Program-made: the position numbers and the translations under genes
Assembly (NCBI RefSeq): GCF_003173595.1
Contig: NZ_QGNZ01000003.1
Location: 310,001 to 374,000 of the forward strand
From: Pedobacter yonginensis
GTDB lineage: Bacteria; Bacteroidota; Bacteroidia; Sphingobacteriales; Sphingobacteriaceae
Direction: 5' to 3'
Length of the DNA stretch: 64,000 nt
Shown: in pieces, positions 45,865-54,459 of the stretch
Layout of the letters: each line of letters starts with the position of its first letter
How positions within the stretch are numbered: position 1 is the stretch's first letter
Notes under the pieces: generated by a model
Databases searched by the model: none
What the model was told of the DNA's origin: nothing
The model's input: the letters and a program-made list of their open reading frames with translations, nothing else

Positions 45865-47137
45865 GATTAGGGTTGTAATAACTGGATTGGGGGTTTGTGC
45901 ACCAAACGGCACAACGATGGATGAATTTACCCAGTCCATCAAAAACGGCATTTCGGGCATCAGGCACCAGCCAGACTTAGAAGCCCTTGGATTTTCTTGC
46001 CAAATTGCAGGCAAACCCAATTTAAGCGAAGACCGTATTGGCCAGTACTTTAGCCCCCTCGAACTTCGGAATTTGAACAGCACGGGCATTGTGTATGGCG
46101 TGATTGCAGGTTTAGATGCCTGGAAAGATGCTGGTTTAAACATTAAGCACAACGAAGAACCCGATTGGGAAAGCGGGAGTATTTTTGGCACAGGCACCTC
46201 GGGGATTGATAAGTTTAGATGGGCAATCAATAAAATAGACGATCTGGAGATTCGGAAACTTGGCAGTTCTGTAGTGGTACAAACCATGGCGAGTGGTGTT
46301 AACGCCTTCATTAGTGGAAAATTGGGTTTAGGAAATCAAATTTCCACCAATTCATCGGCTTGTGCCACAGGGGCTGAAAGTATTTTAATGGCTTTTGAAA
46401 GAATACAATCTGGCCAAGCGACTAGAATGTTAGCTGGAAGCACAAGCGATAGTGGCCCTTACATTTGGGGTGGATTTGACGCCATGAAAGTGTGTACATT
46501 TAAACACAACCAAGAGCCCGAAAAAGGATGTAGGCCAATGAGCGCCACGGCGAGCGGATTCGTGCCTGGAAGTGGTGCGGGTGCGCTCGTGTTAGAAACC
46601 TTAGAAAGTGCTTTAGCAAGAAATGCAAAAATTTATGCTGAGGTATTAGGTGGGCACGTAAATTCTGGCGGGCAACGCGGCTTAGGTACCATGACAGCGC
46701 CAAACCCAACAGCGGTACAACGCTGCATAACCAGTGCCATCAAAAGTGCAGGCATACAAGCCAATGAAATAGAAGTAATTAATGGACATTTAACGGCTAC
46801 AAGTAAAGATGCATTGGAAATTGAAAATTGGAAAACTGCTTTGGGCACGTCCGCCGATGATTTCCCCTACATTAATTCCTTAAAAGGAATGGTTGGGCAT
46901 TGTATTAGTGCCGCAGGAAGCATTGAATGTGTGGCATCCGTATTAGAACTCGACCAAGGTTTTATCTTCCCAAACATCAATTGCGAAGATTTGAACCCAG
47001 AAATTACAAAGTTAATTAACCCAAAAAGCATCCCACAAACCCTAGTAAACAAATCATTTAATGTCTTGGCGAAGGCTAGCTTCGGCTTTGGTGATGTGAA
47101 CGCATGCTTAATTTTAAAGAAATACAACCATGGATAA
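45857..47137 (+). CDS. Beta-ketoacyl-ACP synthase (FabF-like) of the polyketide operon
   Basis: 426-residue thiolase-fold condensing enzyme with all active-site residues: Cys169 (STNSSACATGAES), His311 (INGHLTATSKD), Lys343 and His348 (SLKGMVGHCISAAGS). The His311 motif reads NGHLTAT instead of the usual AHGTGT, so the enzyme is divergent from housekeeping FabF. It is a single KS, without a chain-length-factor partner. It probably elongates the starter on the neighbouring ACP. Overlaps both neighbours. Confidence 0.92.
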   Translation: MDKIRVVITGLGVCAPNGTTMDEFTQSIKNGISGIRHQPDLEALGFSCQIAGKPNLSEDRIGQYFSPLELRNLNSTGIVYGVIAGLDAWKDAGLNIKHNEEPDWESGSIFGTGTSGIDKFRWAINKIDDLEIRKLGSSVVVQTMASGVNAFISGKLGLGNQISTNSSACATGAESILMAFERIQSGQATRMLAGSTSDSGPYIWGGFDAMKVCTFKHNQEPEKGCRPMSATASGFVPGSGAGALVLETLESALARNAKIYAEVLGGHVNSGGQRGLGTMTAPNPTAVQRCITSAIKSAGIQANEIEVINGHLTATSKDALEIENWKTALGTSADDFPYINSLKGMVGHCISAAGSIECVASVLELDQGFIFPNINCEDLNPEITKLINPKSIPQTLVNKSFNVLAKASFGFGDVNACLILKKYNHG

Positions 47138-47384
47138 AACTGAAATAACACAAGAACTGGCTACCATTATTACCCCCTACACCGAGGAAAAAACAGCTTT
47201 GGAAAGCCTTGATGAAAACACTGACTTCATTGCCGACTTAAAAATCAACTCTGCAAATTTGGTGGATATCATTTTAGATATTGAAGAAAAATTTAGCATT
47301 GTGATTGACAATGACTCAATGGCTCAGATGCTAACAGTTAAAGATACGGTAAGAATTATTCAAAATAAATTGAATGCTGGGTAA
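47130..47384 (+). CDS. Acyl carrier protein of the polyketide operon
   Basis: 84 residues, acidic, four-helix ACP pattern. The phosphopantetheine site is Ser41 in FIADLKINSANLVDIILDIE, where the usual DSL is NSA, so Asp before Ser is replaced by Asn. Overlaps the ketosynthase stop by eight bases and the phosphopantetheinyl transferase start by eleven. The linked transferase is the likely activator. Confidence 0.9.
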   Translation: MDKTEITQELATIITPYTEEKTALESLDENTDFIADLKINSANLVDIILDIEEKFSIVIDNDSMAQMLTVKDTVRIIQNKLNAG

Positions 47385-47919
47385 TGATGTTGTTGATCTT
47401 CTACTAGCCAAAACACAAAGCAATTGGCGGCGTAAAAACTACTTGGCTAAGGTTTTTACAGATGCGGAGCAACAGGAAATTTGGGAAGCCGAAAATCCTG
47501 ATTTAATGGTTTGGCTATTGTGGAGTATGAAAGAAGCTGCCTACAAAATTTTAAATCGAAGCATCGAACAACGATTTTATAACCCAAAAGCTTTTGCCTG
47601 CCAAATATCAAAGCTTACAAATTATTCGTCAAAAGGCCTTGTGTGTTACGATGGGAAAACCTTCTATAGCAATTCCAAAATTCATAATGATTGCGTACAC
47701 ACCATTGCTTTATCTACCCAACACCCTGTAAAAACAATTAAAAGTTATTTCGGCTTAAATCAAGCAAATTACGTTGAGCTATTCAATCAAAATCATCAGA
47801 GTTTTCGCTTGCAAAAAAATAATCAAGGCATTCCCGAAATGCTAAATTTATGTTCCAAAACCAAATCTGTGGCCTCTATTAGCCATCACGGAAAGTACTT
47901 GTTCATCACCCACCTTTAA
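47374..47919 (+). CDS. 4'-phosphopantetheinyl transferase
   Basis: Transfers phosphopantetheine from CoA to the carrier-protein serine. 181 residues with both metal/CoA motifs: LGNDVVDL (Asp5) and WSMKEAAYK (Trp50, Lys53, Glu54, Lys58). ASISHHGKYLFI closes the fold. Being shorter than Sfp types, it is a divergent family member. Last gene of the seven, overlapping the ACP gene by eleven bases; it makes the pathway self-sufficient for carrier activation. Confidence 0.88.
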   Translation: MLGNDVVDLLLAKTQSNWRRKNYLAKVFTDAEQQEIWEAENPDLMVWLLWSMKEAAYKILNRSIEQRFYNPKAFACQISKLTNYSSKGLVCYDGKTFYSNSKIHNDCVHTIALSTQHPVKTIKSYFGLNQANYVELFNQNHQSFRLQKNNQGIPEMLNLCSKTKSVASISHHGKYLFITHL

Positions 47920-47992
47920 TGATTTCAGCACTCAACCAGGAAATAAGAAATCACTTCGGGTTTTGCCCTATTTTCTTTACAGAATAATAGAA

Positions 47993-48020
47993 TTGCCTAC
48001 TTATAAAAGCCTTATCTTTG
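47993..48020 (+). promoter_or_regulatory. Promoter of pruA
   Basis: TTG at 47993-47995 (attgcc), 17 bases, then TATCTTTG at 48013-48020, a full match to TAnnTTTG. It is 24 bases before the pruA start codon and separates pruA from the polyketide operon. Confidence 0.65.
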
Positions 48021-48043
48021 CGCAAATCATAAAAAATAAAATC

Positions 48044-49678
48044 ATGCTTAAAGGATTTTTTAACGTACCAGTTCCGGTAAACGAGCCTATTTTAAACTAT
48101 GCCCCTGGCAGTAAAGAACGTGCGCTCTTAAAGGAGGCATTAGCCGAAGCTCGCTCACACCAACAAGACATCCCCATGTATATTGCTGGCGAACAAGTAC
48201 ATACCCAAAAGAAAGGTAAAGTAACACCTCCTCACGATCATCAACATATTTTAGCCCAATTTAGTATTGGCGAAAAAGCACACATTACCCAGGCCATTAA
48301 TGCAGCTCTTGCAGCAAAGCAAGATTGGGAAAACCTAGCTTGGGAACACCGTGCGGCCATCTTCTTAAAAGCAGCCGACTTAATTGCTGGCAAGTATCGT
48401 TATAAATTAAACGCGGCAACTATGCTTGGCCAAAGCAAAAATGCCTATCAAGCAGAAATTGACGCCGCTTGCGAGCTGATAGATTTCTTGCGTTTCAACG
48501 TAAGCTACATGGCCGATATTTATAAGCAACAACCTCCGGTTTCGCCTCGCGGAAGCTGGAACAGAGTGGAACAACGCCCTTTAGAAGGTTTTGTGTTTGC
48601 CCTTACCCCATTCAACTTTACTGCCATTGCCGCCAACTTACCCGCTTCTGCTGCCATGATGGGTAACGTTGTGGTTTGGAAACCTGCAGATACACAAATT
48701 TACGCAGCCAATCTTTTGATGGAAATTTTTATCGAAGCTGGCTTACCCGCAGGGGTAATTAACTTGGTGTATGCAGATGGACCAGAAACAGGTGATGTTA
48801 TTTTCAATCATCCAGATTTTGCTGGGATTCATTTTACAGGTTCTACGAAAGTATTTCAAGAAATCTGGAAAACCATTGGCATCAACATTCACAAATATAA
48901 ATCCTATCCACGTATCGTTGGCGAAACTGGAGGTAAAGATTTTATCTTGGTGCACCCATCGGCACAAACTCATGTAGCGAGTACGGCCATTGTTCGTGGT
49001 GCTTTCGAATATCAAGGTCAGAAATGTTCTGCTGCAAGTCGTGTTTACATTGCAGAAAGCCTTTGGCCAGAAATTAAAGAGCAGATGCTTCGCGATTTGG
49101 CTTCATTTAAAATGGGCGGAACGGAAGATTTCAGTAATTTTATTAATGCAGTTATTGATGAACGCTCGTTTGATAAATTAGCCAGATACATCGACCAGGC
49201 CAAAACAGATCAGGGCGTAGAGATTATTGCCGGCGGAAATTACGATAAGAGCAAAGGGTATTTTATTGAGCCAACTGTTCTCGTAGTTAACGATCCGAAA
49301 TACACTACAATGTGCGAAGAATTATTTGGCCCTGTTTTAAGTGTTTACGTTTATGCAGATCAAGATTTCGACCAAATTTTGGAAGTTATAGATACCACGT
49401 CTCCATACGCGTTAACTGGTGCTTTTATCGCTCAAGATAGATATGCAATTGAGAAAGCCAGCCATGCGTTAAGAAATGCAGCAGGTAATTTTTACATTAA
49501 CGATAAATGTACAGGTGCGGTAGTTGGTCAACAACCATTTGGTGGTGCCAGAGGTTCGGGCACGAATGATAAGGCAGGTTCGATGATTAACCTATTGCGT
49601 TGGGTATCTCCACGTACAATTAAGGAAGTTTTTGAATCGCCAACTGATTACCGCTACCCATTCTTAGCGGAAGACTAA
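48044..49678 (+). CDS. pruA: 1-pyrroline-5-carboxylate dehydrogenase
   Basis: Aldehyde dehydrogenase-fold enzyme that oxidises glutamate semialdehyde to glutamate in proline breakdown. ATG 48044 (MLKGFFNVPVPVNEPILNYAPGS) is the typical family start. 544 residues. Catalytic Glu294 (RIVGETGGKDF) and Cys328 (YQGQKCSAASRVYI); the NAD-binding HFTGSTKVFQEIW and the SFN-type TPFNFTAIAANLPA are present. Standalone gene with its own promoter and terminator, not part of the polyketide operon. Confidence 0.95.
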   Translation: MLKGFFNVPVPVNEPILNYAPGSKERALLKEALAEARSHQQDIPMYIAGEQVHTQKKGKVTPPHDHQHILAQFSIGEKAHITQAINAALAAKQDWENLAWEHRAAIFLKAADLIAGKYRYKLNAATMLGQSKNAYQAEIDAACELIDFLRFNVSYMADIYKQQPPVSPRGSWNRVEQRPLEGFVFALTPFNFTAIAANLPASAAMMGNVVVWKPADTQIYAANLLMEIFIEAGLPAGVINLVYADGPETGDVIFNHPDFAGIHFTGSTKVFQEIWKTIGINIHKYKSYPRIVGETGGKDFILVHPSAQTHVASTAIVRGAFEYQGQKCSAASRVYIAESLWPEIKEQMLRDLASFKMGGTEDFSNFINAVIDERSFDKLARYIDQAKTDQGVEIIAGGNYDKSKGYFIEPTVLVVNDPKYTTMCEELFGPVLSVYVYADQDFDQILEVIDTTSPYALTGAFIAQDRYAIEKASHALRNAAGNFYINDKCTGAVVGQQPFGGARGSGTNDKAGSMINLLRWVSPRTIKEVFESPTDYRYPFLAED

Positions 49679-49740
49679 CATTCAAAACCCCATTTTTGAA
49701 TGCTGATCCATAAATAAGATATTAAGATTATTGATGTTTA

Positions 49741-49767
49741 AAAACCCCCTATTCATTTGGGGGTTTT
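49741..49767 (+). terminator. Rho-independent terminator after pruA
   Basis: Nine-base stem aaaaccccc / gggggtttt with a 9-base loop, ending in T residues, about 60 bases after the pruA stop. Confidence 0.75.
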
Positions 49768-49844
49768 GTTGTTTATAGGCTATTGTTGTTAAATTCCCAA
49801 CCAATTGATACACCTAAAATCAAGATTTGAAAAACAATTGCAGT

Positions 49845-51060
49845 AATGCTTCGGTCAGGTTTCACCCCGCAGGCGTACTCCAAGCAGAACCATTGTACCT
49901 AAACCCGACAGAAGCGACAGCCCCGAATTTTTTCAATGAGGGCTACAGCGAATGGCGGGACTATAGGAATGGAAGAATTACTGACCGTTAATTTCCAAAA
50001 AATAGTAAATGTTGAAGGGGATTTAAACGCATTTAGATACTTTAAAATATTTAAAAATGAGTGTTAAATACAACTCAAAAAAAACAGACTAAGACCCTGA
50101 AATAAATTCAGGGTGACGAGGCCTTCTAACAATTGCTTTTCATTTGAAACACCCGCCCCACTGCACCTCCAAGAACTATGAAAATAGCGGCTTTCCGTCC
50201 CATCAGGTTCTACCCACAGAGGTACTCCAAGCAGAACCTTTGTACCTAAACCCGACAGAAGCGACAGCCCCGAATTTTTTTCAATGAGGGCTACAGCGAA
50301 TGGCGGGACTACACGAATGACAGTATTACTGAACGTTAATTTCCAAAAAATAGTAAATGTTGAAGGGGATTTAAACGCATTTAGATACTTTAAAATATTT
50401 AAAAATGAGTGTTAAATACAACTCAAAAAAAACAGACTAAGACCCTGAAATAAATTCAGGCCTTCCAACAATTGCTTTTCATTTGAAACACCCGCCCCAC
50501 TGCACCTCCAAGAACTATGAAAATAGCGGCTTTCCGTCCCATCAGGTTCTACCCCGCAGGCGTAATCCAAGCAGAACCTTTGTACCTAAACCAGACAGAA
50601 GCGACAGTCCCGAATTTTTTCAATGAGGGCTACAGCGAATGGCGGGACTACACGAATGACAGTATTACTGAACGTTAATTTCAAAAAATAATAAATGTTA
50701 AAGAGATTTAAACGCATTTTAGATACTTTAAAATATTTAAAAATGAGTGTTCAGAAATACAAGTCAAAAAAACAGACTAAGACCCTGAAATAAATTCAGG
50801 CCTTCCAACAATTGCTTTTCATTTGAAACACCCGCCCCACTGCACCTCCAAGAACTATGAAAATAGCGGCTTTCCGTCCCATCAGGTTCTACCCACAGAG
50901 GTACTCCAAGCAGAACCTTTGTACCTAAACCCGACAGAAGCGACAGCCCCGAATTTTTTCAATGAGGGCTACAGCGAATGGCGGGACTACACGAATGGAA
51001 GGATTACTGAACATCAATTTCAAAAAAATAGTAAATGTTAAAGAGGATTCAAATGCATTT
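49845..51060. repeat. About four tandem copies of a 340-bp unit in a 1.55-kb gene-free stretch
   Basis: The anchor word tcaggt recurs at 49855, 50203, 50542 and 50882, giving spacings of 348, 339 and 340. Each unit holds a segment ending in acagcgaatggcgggacta, a TA-rich part with tactttaaaatatttaaaa, and a small hairpin cctgaa-ataaa-ttcagg. Copies 2 and 4 read acccacagagg where copies 1 and 3 read accccgcaggcg. One-base length changes (26 versus 25 bases, six versus seven T) shift the reading frame between copies, so the units are not maintained as a protein. No gene is visible between 49679 and 51233. Confidence 0.92.
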
Positions 51061-51233
51061 AGATACATTAAATCTATAATGCTCCAATCCATGCATCACC
51101 TCCAAATGGTAAATGTTTACAGCACCTAAACCATCATTATGTAAGCACCTTTCCCAGTCCGTAATTATTTTACAAAACAAATACCGCAAACTAAAACTCA
51201 ACTATACTGTTCTATATCAAACACAATAATCAT

Positions 51234-51497
51234 ATGGAAAATCAAGCAGAAAATAACGAAAACTTGCACGATAAAAAGGCAGATAATGGTGCAGACAATA
51301 CAAATATGCCCGATGGATTGGTTCCACGCCACCACAGTGACGAAAATAACGAGAAGAACAAAATAAAATCAGATGCTGGTAACCTAGGCAGAAATTTTGG
51401 TCGAGGTGATTTTGGTTCGGAAGAAGCCAGAGAAGATTCTGAAAAAGGAAATAAAGGCCATGCAGGTAATATGCCTAATACCGAAACACAAGAATAA
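51234..51497 (+). CDS. Small hydrophilic, probably disordered protein
   Basis: 87 residues, very rich in Asn, Glu, Asp, Lys and Gly (ENQAENNENLHDKKADNGAD, RNFGRGDFGSEEAREDSEKG), with no hydrophobic core, signal peptide or Cys. Such proteins are often stress-linked in soil Bacteroidota, but I recognise no family. It has its own leader after the repeat region and a terminator-like hairpin right after the stop codon, which supports expression. Confidence 0.6.
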   Translation: MENQAENNENLHDKKADNGADNTNMPDGLVPRHHSDENNEKNKIKSDAGNLGRNFGRGDFGSEEAREDSEKGNKGHAGNMPNTETQE

Positions 51498-51524
51498 AGC
51501 CCCGGTATATTACCGAGGCTTTCC
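51498..51524 (+). terminator. Probable terminator after the hydrophilic protein
   Basis: Stem agccccggta / taccgaggct with one C-A mismatch and a tat loop, then a short T run. Weak T tract, so moderate confidence. Confidence 0.5.
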
Positions 51525-51556
51525 TAACAACAAAAACAACACCTTATTGGCGTGGT

Positions 51557-52213
51557 TTAACTTACTTTAAATGTAGGCGTAACATCATCAAGACTTGAAC
51601 TGGTTACTTCCAAATCTTTAATTATGCCTGTTTTTAAGCTGTACACCCAAGCATGAACAGATAGCTCTTGTCCACTTGCCCAAGCGGTTTGTACAATTGA
51701 CGTATGCATCACATTGGCAGCACCCTGAATGGCATTCAGTTCCACCAAACGATTGAATTTCTCCTCCGGATCTTGAATAGCATCCATTTCTTTATCATGT
51801 GTTCGATACACATCTCTGATATTTCTCAACCAATTGTCGATAATACCCACTTGCTTATTCCCTAAGGCCGCCTTAACACCTCCACAACCATAGTGGCCGC
51901 AAACAATTACATGTTTAACCTTAAGTACATTTACCGAATAATCCAAAACCGAAAGTAAATTCATATCCGTATGAACAACCACGTTTGCGATATTACGGTG
52001 TACGAAGATATCGCCCGGCATGGTATTGGTAATTTGGTTTGCTGGCACACGGCTATCAGAACAACCAATCCACAATACCGGAGGCGTTTGCCCCGCCGAT
52101 AAAATATTGAAGTACTCCGGATTGGTTTCAATCATTTCTTCTACCCAATCCTTATTTCCCTGTAAAAGGGTTTCACATGATATATCTTTTGATTCTATTT
52201 TCTTTGCGCACAT
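51557..52213 (-). CDS. Beta-class carbonic anhydrase
   Basis: Zinc enzyme interconverting CO2 and bicarbonate. 218 residues. Zinc ligands Cys51 (IGCSDSRVPANQI, with Asp53 and Arg55), His107 and Cys110 (VCGHYGCGGVKAAL). It follows the SulP permease gene by 4 bases on the same strand, so the two are one unit: bicarbonate imported by SulP would be used or balanced by the anhydrase. Confidence 0.95.
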   Translation of the reverse strand: MCAKKIESKDISCETLLQGNKDWVEEMIETNPEYFNILSAGQTPPVLWIGCSDSRVPANQITNTMPGDIFVHRNIANVVVHTDMNLLSVLDYSVNVLKVKHVIVCGHYGCGGVKAALGNKQVGIIDNWLRNIRDVYRTHDKEMDAIQDPEEKFNRLVELNAIQGAANVMHTSIVQTAWASGQELSVHAWVYSLKTGIIKDLEVTSSSLDDVTPTFKVS

Positions 52214-52217
52214 AATT

Positions 52218-53822
52218 TTACTTGTTAATTTCTTCTACAACTTTATTTGTTAATTTCGGAACCACATAGTGATTTTTGATATTTTCTAAGCTTACAATGA
52301 TTCCTTTTGTGTAAGCATTGTGTTTATAATTAAAAATGGTTTCGAGTACATCAGGATCAATGTAGCGAGCGTTTGAACCATCAATAATTACGTTTGTTTC
52401 TTTCGGAATATTCGTTAAAACAACCTGAATCGCCGCTTTATTTAAAAAGGATACCTCTTCTGCTAACTTAATACGGATGTTCTTTTTATCGCCTTCATTT
52501 GTAATTCGATAAAAGAATGGATTGCGCATATTGGTACGTAACAAATAGAAAATTGATACCATCATACCAATAGCCACACCTTTTAACAAATCAGTAAAAA
52601 GAACTGCCAAAACTGTAACCACGAAAGGTACAAATTGATCCCAACCTTTATGGTACATGTGTTTGAACAAGCCAATTCGAGTTAGCCTATAACCCGTAAC
52701 CAAAAGTATAGCCGCCAAACAGGAAAGTGGAATCATATTAATTACACCCGGAATGAAAAGTAATGACAGTAATAACCAAATGCCATGAAAAATAGCCGAC
52801 ATTTTGGTTCTGGCACCAGAATTCACATTCGCTGAACTGCGTACAATTACGGAGGTCATGGGTAAACCACCCACCATACCACTGGTTATATTTCCAATTC
52901 CTTGGGCAATTAATTCCCTATTGGTTGGAGACACGCGTTTTATTGGGTCAATTTTATCTACCGCCTCTAAGCTTAAAAGGGTTTCCAAACTCGCAACAAC
53001 GGCTATGGTGCCCGCAACAAGGTAAACCTTGCTATTGGCTAATTGCGAGAAATCGGGCATGGTAAATAAACCCAAAAATTCTCCAAAACCATTTACCACA
53101 GGAATTTTTACCATTTGGTCTGCCCGAAGCGGATGATCTGTTCCAGCGAAAAATATAGTACCCAGCACACCTAATGTTACCACCAATAACGGCGCAGGCA
53201 CAACAGCTAATTTTGGAAATTTTGGCCAAATAATTAAGATGGCTATTGAAACTAAACTAATTACAACCGCAGCCAAGCTAAAATGTCCTATTGCAGCAGA
53301 GATGGCAGAAAAAGTATTTTCATGATCTTGTTGAAAGAAACCCTCATCACCAGTAAAATCGGTATCAACCCCTAAAGCATGAGGCAACTGCTTCAAAATT
53401 AGGATTAAACCGATGGCTGCCAACATCCCTTCGATAACGCTTGATGGAAAGTAGTTGCCAATTGTACCAGCCTTTACCAAGCCTAAAACCAATTGAAAAA
53501 CTCCCGCCAAAACAACCGCAAGTAAAAAAGTAGGATAGCTCCCCAAGGATGTGATTGCACCGAGTACAATTACCGTTAAACCCGCTGCAGGCCCACTTAC
53601 ACTTAATTGCGAGCCACTAAAGGACGCGACAACGATACCACCAATAATTCCGGTAATTAAACCAGCAAATAATGGCGCACCAGATGCAAGTGCAATACCT
53701 AAACAAAGTGGCAAAGCCACTAAAAACACAACGATACTGGAGGGTAAATCTTTCTTCAGATTCTTTTTAAGAATATATTTTTTTACATCCGCACCTGAAA
53801 AGGCCGGCTTAAACTTTTGCAT
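52218..53822 (-). CDS. SulP-family anion permease with STAS domain (probable bicarbonate transporter)
   Basis: 534 residues with about 11-12 membrane helices. The SulP hallmark is LPSSIVVFLVALPLCLGIALASGAPLFAGLITGIIGGIVV followed by SGPAAGLTVIVLGAI. The C-terminal STAS domain (residues about 430-534) has TNVIIDGSNARYIDPDVLETI. Members imported as BicA carry bicarbonate; the carbonic anhydrase gene 4 bases downstream supports that over sulfate. The substrate remains an inference. Confidence 0.92.
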   Translation of the reverse strand: MQKFKPAFSGADVKKYILKKNLKKDLPSSIVVFLVALPLCLGIALASGAPLFAGLITGIIGGIVVASFSGSQLSVSGPAAGLTVIVLGAITSLGSYPTFLLAVVLAGVFQLVLGLVKAGTIGNYFPSSVIEGMLAAIGLILILKQLPHALGVDTDFTGDEGFFQQDHENTFSAISAAIGHFSLAAVVISLVSIAILIIWPKFPKLAVVPAPLLVVTLGVLGTIFFAGTDHPLRADQMVKIPVVNGFGEFLGLFTMPDFSQLANSKVYLVAGTIAVVASLETLLSLEAVDKIDPIKRVSPTNRELIAQGIGNITSGMVGGLPMTSVIVRSSANVNSGARTKMSAIFHGIWLLLSLLFIPGVINMIPLSCLAAILLVTGYRLTRIGLFKHMYHKGWDQFVPFVVTVLAVLFTDLLKGVAIGMMVSIFYLLRTNMRNPFFYRITNEGDKKNIRIKLAEEVSFLNKAAIQVVLTNIPKETNVIIDGSNARYIDPDVLETIFNYKHNAYTKGIIVSLENIKNHYVVPKLTNKVVEEINK

Positions 53823-53968
53823 AACGATATAATTATCTAGTAAATTTTAACGAATAAATCGTGGTGTTTAAACAGATCAATGCATTGCACAATCTATACT
53901 GCATTGATTTTCAATGCACTTTTAAATTGCTAAACTTATGATGATGAATAATTTAAAACACCAAATTA

Positions 53969-54313
53969 CTAGATGGCGTTGGGCGGTGGGGTTGGAACTG
54001 TAGGATGATACGGATCTACATATCTTCTAAAATGCTCTACAAAACTGCTTTTTAAAATGAAGTGACTTGATGAGAACTCGTAAGATAAAATAGGGTGGTT
54101 AAGCTCTACCAGTTTAAGATCTGTAAATTTGGCGGTGTCTTTAGCGGCATCCTTTCCGCCGTCATGCTCTAACTCAATTTGCATGATTACGGCATTCATA
54201 ATATCCTTATCAATACTTGTAAAAAAAACTGGCGCGCCAGATATACCCATCTTCGCCATGAAGATGAACATAAAGGCCGTCACAATTAAATACTTGTATT
54301 TTCTTAAAAACAT
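53969..54313 (-). CDS. Small secreted or membrane-anchored hypothetical protein
   Basis: 114 residues. N-terminal hydrophobic segment (YLIVTAFMFIFMAKMGISG) after MFLRKYK may be a signal or anchor. The rest has one charged loop (ELEHDGGKDAAKDTAKF), a short strand region and a Pro-rich end (PYHPTVPTPPPNAI). No family recognised. Downstream of the SulP unit is 146 bases away, so it is probably separate. Confidence 0.6.
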   Translation of the reverse strand: MFLRKYKYLIVTAFMFIFMAKMGISGAPVFFTSIDKDIMNAVIMQIELEHDGGKDAAKDTAKFTDLKLVELNHPILSYEFSSSHFILKSSFVEHFRRYVDPYHPTVPTPPPNAI

Positions 54314-54459
54314 CGATTTATTCTAATCTGGTTTTAATTCTCTGGATACAAAAATAACAGCATAATTGATTTTTCAATGCATTAGGCTGTAAAATATTTG
54401 TAATTTAAGTAGTAAGGCTAAAGTTATTATTTGAATTTAATGTTTTATTTTCGCGTAAT

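Noticed and set aside
42520..47919. Flexirubin or aryl-polyene cluster
   Set aside because: DarA/DarB-type dialkylresorcinol enzymes, the long set of ketosynthases and the ammonia-lyase typical of flexirubin clusters are missing; the core here is a chalcone-synthase-like enzyme.
50823..51041. A 72-residue open frame in the last 340-bp repeat unit
   Set aside because: It begins with TTG, is part of the repeat, and the matching frame is broken in the other copies by one-base length changes, so no protein is conserved.
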